From Propionibacteriaceae bacterium (GTDB lineage: Bacteria; Actinomycetota; Actinomycetes; Propionibacteriales; Propionibacteriaceae), in contig CAJPNZ010000064.1 in NCBI GenBank assembly GCA_905372155.1, positions 1 to 17,343 of the forward strand: DNA of 17,343 nt. Direction: 5' to 3'. How positions within the stretch are numbered: the stretch's first letter is position 1; the number at the start of each line of letters is the position of its first letter. A program made the position numbers and the translations under genes. Below are positions 15,125 to 17,343 of this stretch, piece after piece. Below the pieces are notes generated by a model. The model worked only from the letters and a program-made list of their open reading frames with translations. It was not told the DNA's origin and did no database searches.

Positions 15125-15851
15125 ATGAAGATCTCACTGGCTGGCGCGGTAATCGAGTATGGATCATTGATGGCAGAACATATGGTTGAGGCTATTCGAC
15201 CTGATGATTCCATTTCGGGATCACTCTGGATTGCGCGGGAGCTTGACGACTGGCTGAAGACGTGTGACGCCTCACCCTTGGTAGCGTTGAGAGGCTTCGC
15301 AGAGAACCTCAAAAACGAAATCAAGGATCTTGATCTCGAGAGCGTGGAGGTGCCGCCAATTTGCTCGATTAATATCGTCGACTATCTGAGTCATTTCGTA
15401 GACATTAATTTGATTAGCGGTGTCGCCGTGTATAGTCCAGATGTAAATCTGGAGGTGCGCAACCCGATGTTTGCGGACAACGAAGCAGCCGGAGTCCGCG
15501 CGGATAGAAAAATGGGGGATCGAGCATTCTCACGCGTCGACGGGGATACTTGCACGGGAAACAGGGGTGGGTTCTCGGAGGTAATCCAGAGGTACAAGTT
15601 AATATAACGAGAATTGCATGCAATGAGTTGAGATTCACGTCGGAAACTGCGTTAGCAGCTGAGTATACCCGATTTTTATGCATCGCCACGTGCTGATTGT
15701 GACCTACCTGGCACGGACTCTGGCAGAAGTGGTCCCGAGATTTAGCCATGAGTGTAAGAAGCCAGCGTTGGGCAATCTATCGGATGTCTTTGGTCTTAAA
15801 ATGCCGGAGGGCTATGAACTTGCGGTTCAAGAAGCCTTGAAGGCGGACTGA
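15125..15851 (+). pseudogene. Unrecognised gene, apparently broken by two frame changes
   Basis: An open frame runs from ATG 15125 (or GTG 15101) to 15607 and begins MKISLAGAVIEYGSLMAEHM. From about 15508 a second frame reads GYLHGKQGWVLGGNPEVQV then NITRIACNELRFTSETALA, up to TGA 15694-15696. A third frame carries VTYLARTLAEVVPRFSHE and ends LKMPEGYELAVQEALKAD at TGA 15849-15851. Each switch is in the same sense (the loss of one base would explain it), and each can be placed at a homopolymer run: A5/G5 at 15508-15518 and T5 at 15673-15677. Joined, they give a protein of about 240 residues, mostly acidic to neutral, with no motif I recognise. Either the gene is decayed or the sequence has indel errors. 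The alternative is one intact 160-residue protein plus a separate small ORF. Confidence 0.45.
15678..15851 (+). CDS. Small ORF, 57 codons; C-terminal fragment or separate peptide
   Basis: ATG 15678 to TGA 15851 encodes 57 residues beginning MHRHVLIVTYLARTLAEVV and ending MPEGYELAVQEALKAD. No Shine-Dalgarno sequence precedes the ATG (the upstream bases are GTATACCCGATTTTT), which favours the view that it is the C-terminal part of the frame-broken gene above. Because it lies 61 nt before a radical SAM gene, a peptide substrate is the other reading, but it lacks an obvious leader/core pattern and has a single cysteine. Third-position GC is moderate and similar to its neighbours. Confidence 0.3.
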   Translation: MHRHVLIVTYLARTLAEVVPRFSHECKKPALGNLSDVFGLKMPEGYELAVQEALKAD

Positions 15852-15912
15852 TTCAGCATCTAACTTGTCGTTGTAGTCGAACGATGCTCTCAACCTAGTT
15901 TAGGAGGTCCTG

Positions 15913-17022
15913 ATGGAACAGTTTGAATACATGATCCCGCATCGTTCGTATGTGTTGTCGCGCTTGGGTATGTCGCATGATTTTGATGGTCGGAAATTTC
16001 TGCGAGCATGTATGACTCGAATGGCTGAAGGACGGTTCGGCACCGAGGGGGGCGCTTGGCAACTTGAGATTCATCCCACGAACTATTGCAGCCTTGATTG
16101 CATCGGCTGCTCGTATGGTAATCGTCACGATTCCTCTGCCTTGAGGCCCGAGACCGTGCGATCCATAGTGAACTACTACGTCTCGAGTGGAGTTCGCAGT
16201 GTCTTCGTCTCTGGAGGGGGTGATCCTGCGTTTTGGAATGGGTGGGTGTCTGTATTTGGAGAACTCGATTGTTCTCAATTTGACCTCGGTGTCGCAACAA
16301 GTTTGAGCAGTTTATTACACATCGGCAGGATTATTAACCAGATTCGCTATTTTCAGATTCATGTTGTGGGGTTTGACAGGGAAAGCGTGATACGGGAGAC
16401 GGGGCGCGATTTTTTCGAGCGGATTCGAAGAAATCTAGATCGCCTTTTTGAGCTGTCAAATACTCAGCAGCAGATCACGCTGAAAGTGCTTGTTAAGGAC
16501 TCCAACGTTGAGTATCTGCCAAGATTTCTGGATTTTGTCGCTAAATTTCCTGCTATGTCCGTGGTGCTAAAACTTCAGCAGAATTTCTTAGTCAATAGGA
16601 AAGAAGTGTCGAGGGGCACCATTCTGAAAGTTCGAAATGTCATCAAAAATCATGAAGCAACCTCTCGCTATCCGCTGAGGATTGACAACTTGGACAATGC
16701 ACCCATGGAGCCTGTGTCGGGATTAGGGCCGACTTGCATTTTTCCAAGAACTGGGATGTATCGTCTAGTTCGCCCTGATGGTCTCATTTACCCTTGCGTT
16801 GCTGCTCCGTATTCCAAACGGAACGCAGTTCGATCCGTGGGACTGCAGCTCGAGGTGCCGCTTTCGCATCCAGTTCCGAAGCCCGAAATCACCGTCTCTA
16901 AGTGTCCACGAGAGGCCTGTAGGCATCACTTATTGTCTCAGATTCTTGAGGAAGCGCTGGTTTCGAATCCGGGCATGGGTGACGAACTGTTCCCGCCGGA
17001 GTATATCCCTAGTTTGCTATGA
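15913..17022 (+). CDS. Radical SAM protein with C-terminal auxiliary-cluster cysteines
   Basis: A 369-residue protein with the canonical radical SAM motif C59-x3-C63-x2-C66 (YCSLDCIGCSYG), which binds a [4Fe-4S] cluster and cleaves S-adenosylmethionine. A GGGDP sequence (101-105) fits the glycine-rich SAM-contacting strand. The C-terminal part has C275, C295 in RPDGLIYPC, and C331/C336 in CPREAC. The PDG-x-x-YPC pattern is characteristic of SPASM/twitch-type extensions, so one auxiliary Fe-S cluster with four cysteines is plausible. The start ATG 15913 follows AGGAGGT (15902-15908), an excellent ribosome site. No sub-family is recognised; peptide modification is the commonest role of such proteins but is not shown here. 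Codon use is AT-rich, unlike the haem genes. Confidence 0.85.
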   Translation: MEQFEYMIPHRSYVLSRLGMSHDFDGRKFLRACMTRMAEGRFGTEGGAWQLEIHPTNYCSLDCIGCSYGNRHDSSALRPETVRSIVNYYVSSGVRSVFVSGGGDPAFWNGWVSVFGELDCSQFDLGVATSLSSLLHIGRIINQIRYFQIHVVGFDRESVIRETGRDFFERIRRNLDRLFELSNTQQQITLKVLVKDSNVEYLPRFLDFVAKFPAMSVVLKLQQNFLVNRKEVSRGTILKVRNVIKNHEATSRYPLRIDNLDNAPMEPVSGLGPTCIFPRTGMYRLVRPDGLIYPCVAAPYSKRNAVRSVGLQLEVPLSHPVPKPEITVSKCPREACRHHLLSQILEEALVSNPGMGDELFPPEYIPSLL

Positions 17023-17283
17023 GGCTTATTCATAGGGGTGTTTTGATTTTCCTCAACCAACGCTTTACTCGAGGGGGATGTGAGGGCGGCTTGCCCGATC
17101 TGAGACAATCAAAGCGTCTTACCGCAAAGAATTTCAGATGAAAGACAAGCCGCTGCCGTGAATGCAGCCACACGTCTTGACCGTGACCAGGTCCGTGACC
17201 TATGTGAACTGATCCACACCTCTTGTTCCGGGGACAGGGGGTCGGCAAAGTCGGTTTAGGTGGTTGTTTGGGTGAGTAGCTTG
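17023..17283. other. Intergenic stretch with nested inverted repeat
   Basis: No convincing gene. GCGGCTTG (17086-17093) pairs with CAAGCCGC (17146-17153), and inside it ATCTGA (17098-17103) pairs with TCAGAT (17134-17139), enclosing a 30-nt loop. CCGTGACC occurs twice, 12 bp apart (17181 and 17193). An open frame from 17104 to TAG 17259 reads, from GTG 17158, VNAATRLDRDQVRDLCELIH and 13 further residues; it lacks a ribosome site and a recognisable family. This could be the end of a transposon or a decayed gene. Confidence 0.35.
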
Positions 17284-17343
17284 ATGGTGCGTTTTGGTTG
17301 TCGTGATAGGGACCTGGTGGTTGAGGCGATGGCGGCTTGGACG
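17284..17343 (+). CDS. Possible start of a gene cut by the window edge
   Basis: From ATG 17284 the frame stays open to the edge and reads MVRFGCRDRDLVVEAMAAWT, 20 codons. No good ribosome site precedes it, and the fragment is too short to assign. The residues look protein-like rather than random, but confidence is low. Confidence 0.22.
   Translation, partial: MVRFGCRDRDLVVEAMAAWT

Noticed and set aside
15890..16300. Minus-strand frames of 127-136 codons opposite the radical SAM gene
   Set aside because: They cover exactly the region encoding the CxxxCxxC motif on the other strand and look like shadows.
17181..17200. CCGTGACC direct repeat as a possible CRISPR or iteron
   Set aside because: Only two copies 12 bp apart and no spacer-like periodicity; it also reads as ordinary codons.

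Overview
The window reads as a chromosomal segment of a high-GC actinobacterium. The gene set and order (coproporphyrin-dependent haem branch, HemC-HemD fusion, Cys-rich C-terminus on the ferrochelatase) fit Propionibacteriaceae or close relatives. That taxonomic guess is inference from content, not a database match.

Positions 1-1391: a divergent pair made of a TetR-family repressor (minus) and a small NAD(P)-binding Rossmann oxidoreductase (plus). The gap between them holds two tandem operator-like inverted repeats on top of a -10-like TATAGT.

Positions 1392-12397: a compact haem biosynthesis locus. A plus-strand gene encodes a hydroxymethylbilane-synthase-like domain fused to a uroporphyrinogen-III-synthase domain, but the HemC-like part has lost the cofactor cysteine and other catalytic residues. 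It ends at a perfect 42-nt palindrome facing the convergent minus-strand operon hemA-hemH-hemQ. Across a 47-bp divergent gap, the plus-strand operon is hemE-hemY-hemCD (with canonical motifs)-hemB-hemL. Nearly every junction overlaps by 4 to 29 nt. Together the genes cover glutamyl-tRNA to protohaem by the C5 and coproporphyrin route: HemA, HemL, HemB, HemC/HemD, HemE, HemY as coproporphyrinogen oxidase, HemH as coproporphyrin ferrochelatase, HemQ as decarboxylase.

Positions 12398-13590: a tRNA-Ala(GGC) gene whose probable promoter lies in the end of hemL. About 20 bp further on is a decayed IS3-family element (minus strand) with an in-frame stop in orfA, frameshifts in orfB and an internal deletion removing the middle of the catalytic core.

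Positions 13591-17343: a visibly more AT-rich accessory region with different codon use. It carries a TPR-like helical protein with three C-terminal membrane helices, an unrecognised gene that appears broken by two same-sense frame changes at homopolymer runs, and a radical SAM enzyme with an extra C-terminal cysteine set. The right end holds a nested inverted repeat and the start of a possible truncated reading frame. The three genes are co-oriented and may form one unit, but the sequence alone gives no function for the set.

The two items most worth following up are the HemC pseudoenzyme fused to HemD, placed beside an intact HemC-HemD, and the TPR-membrane / unknown / radical SAM cassette in the island.
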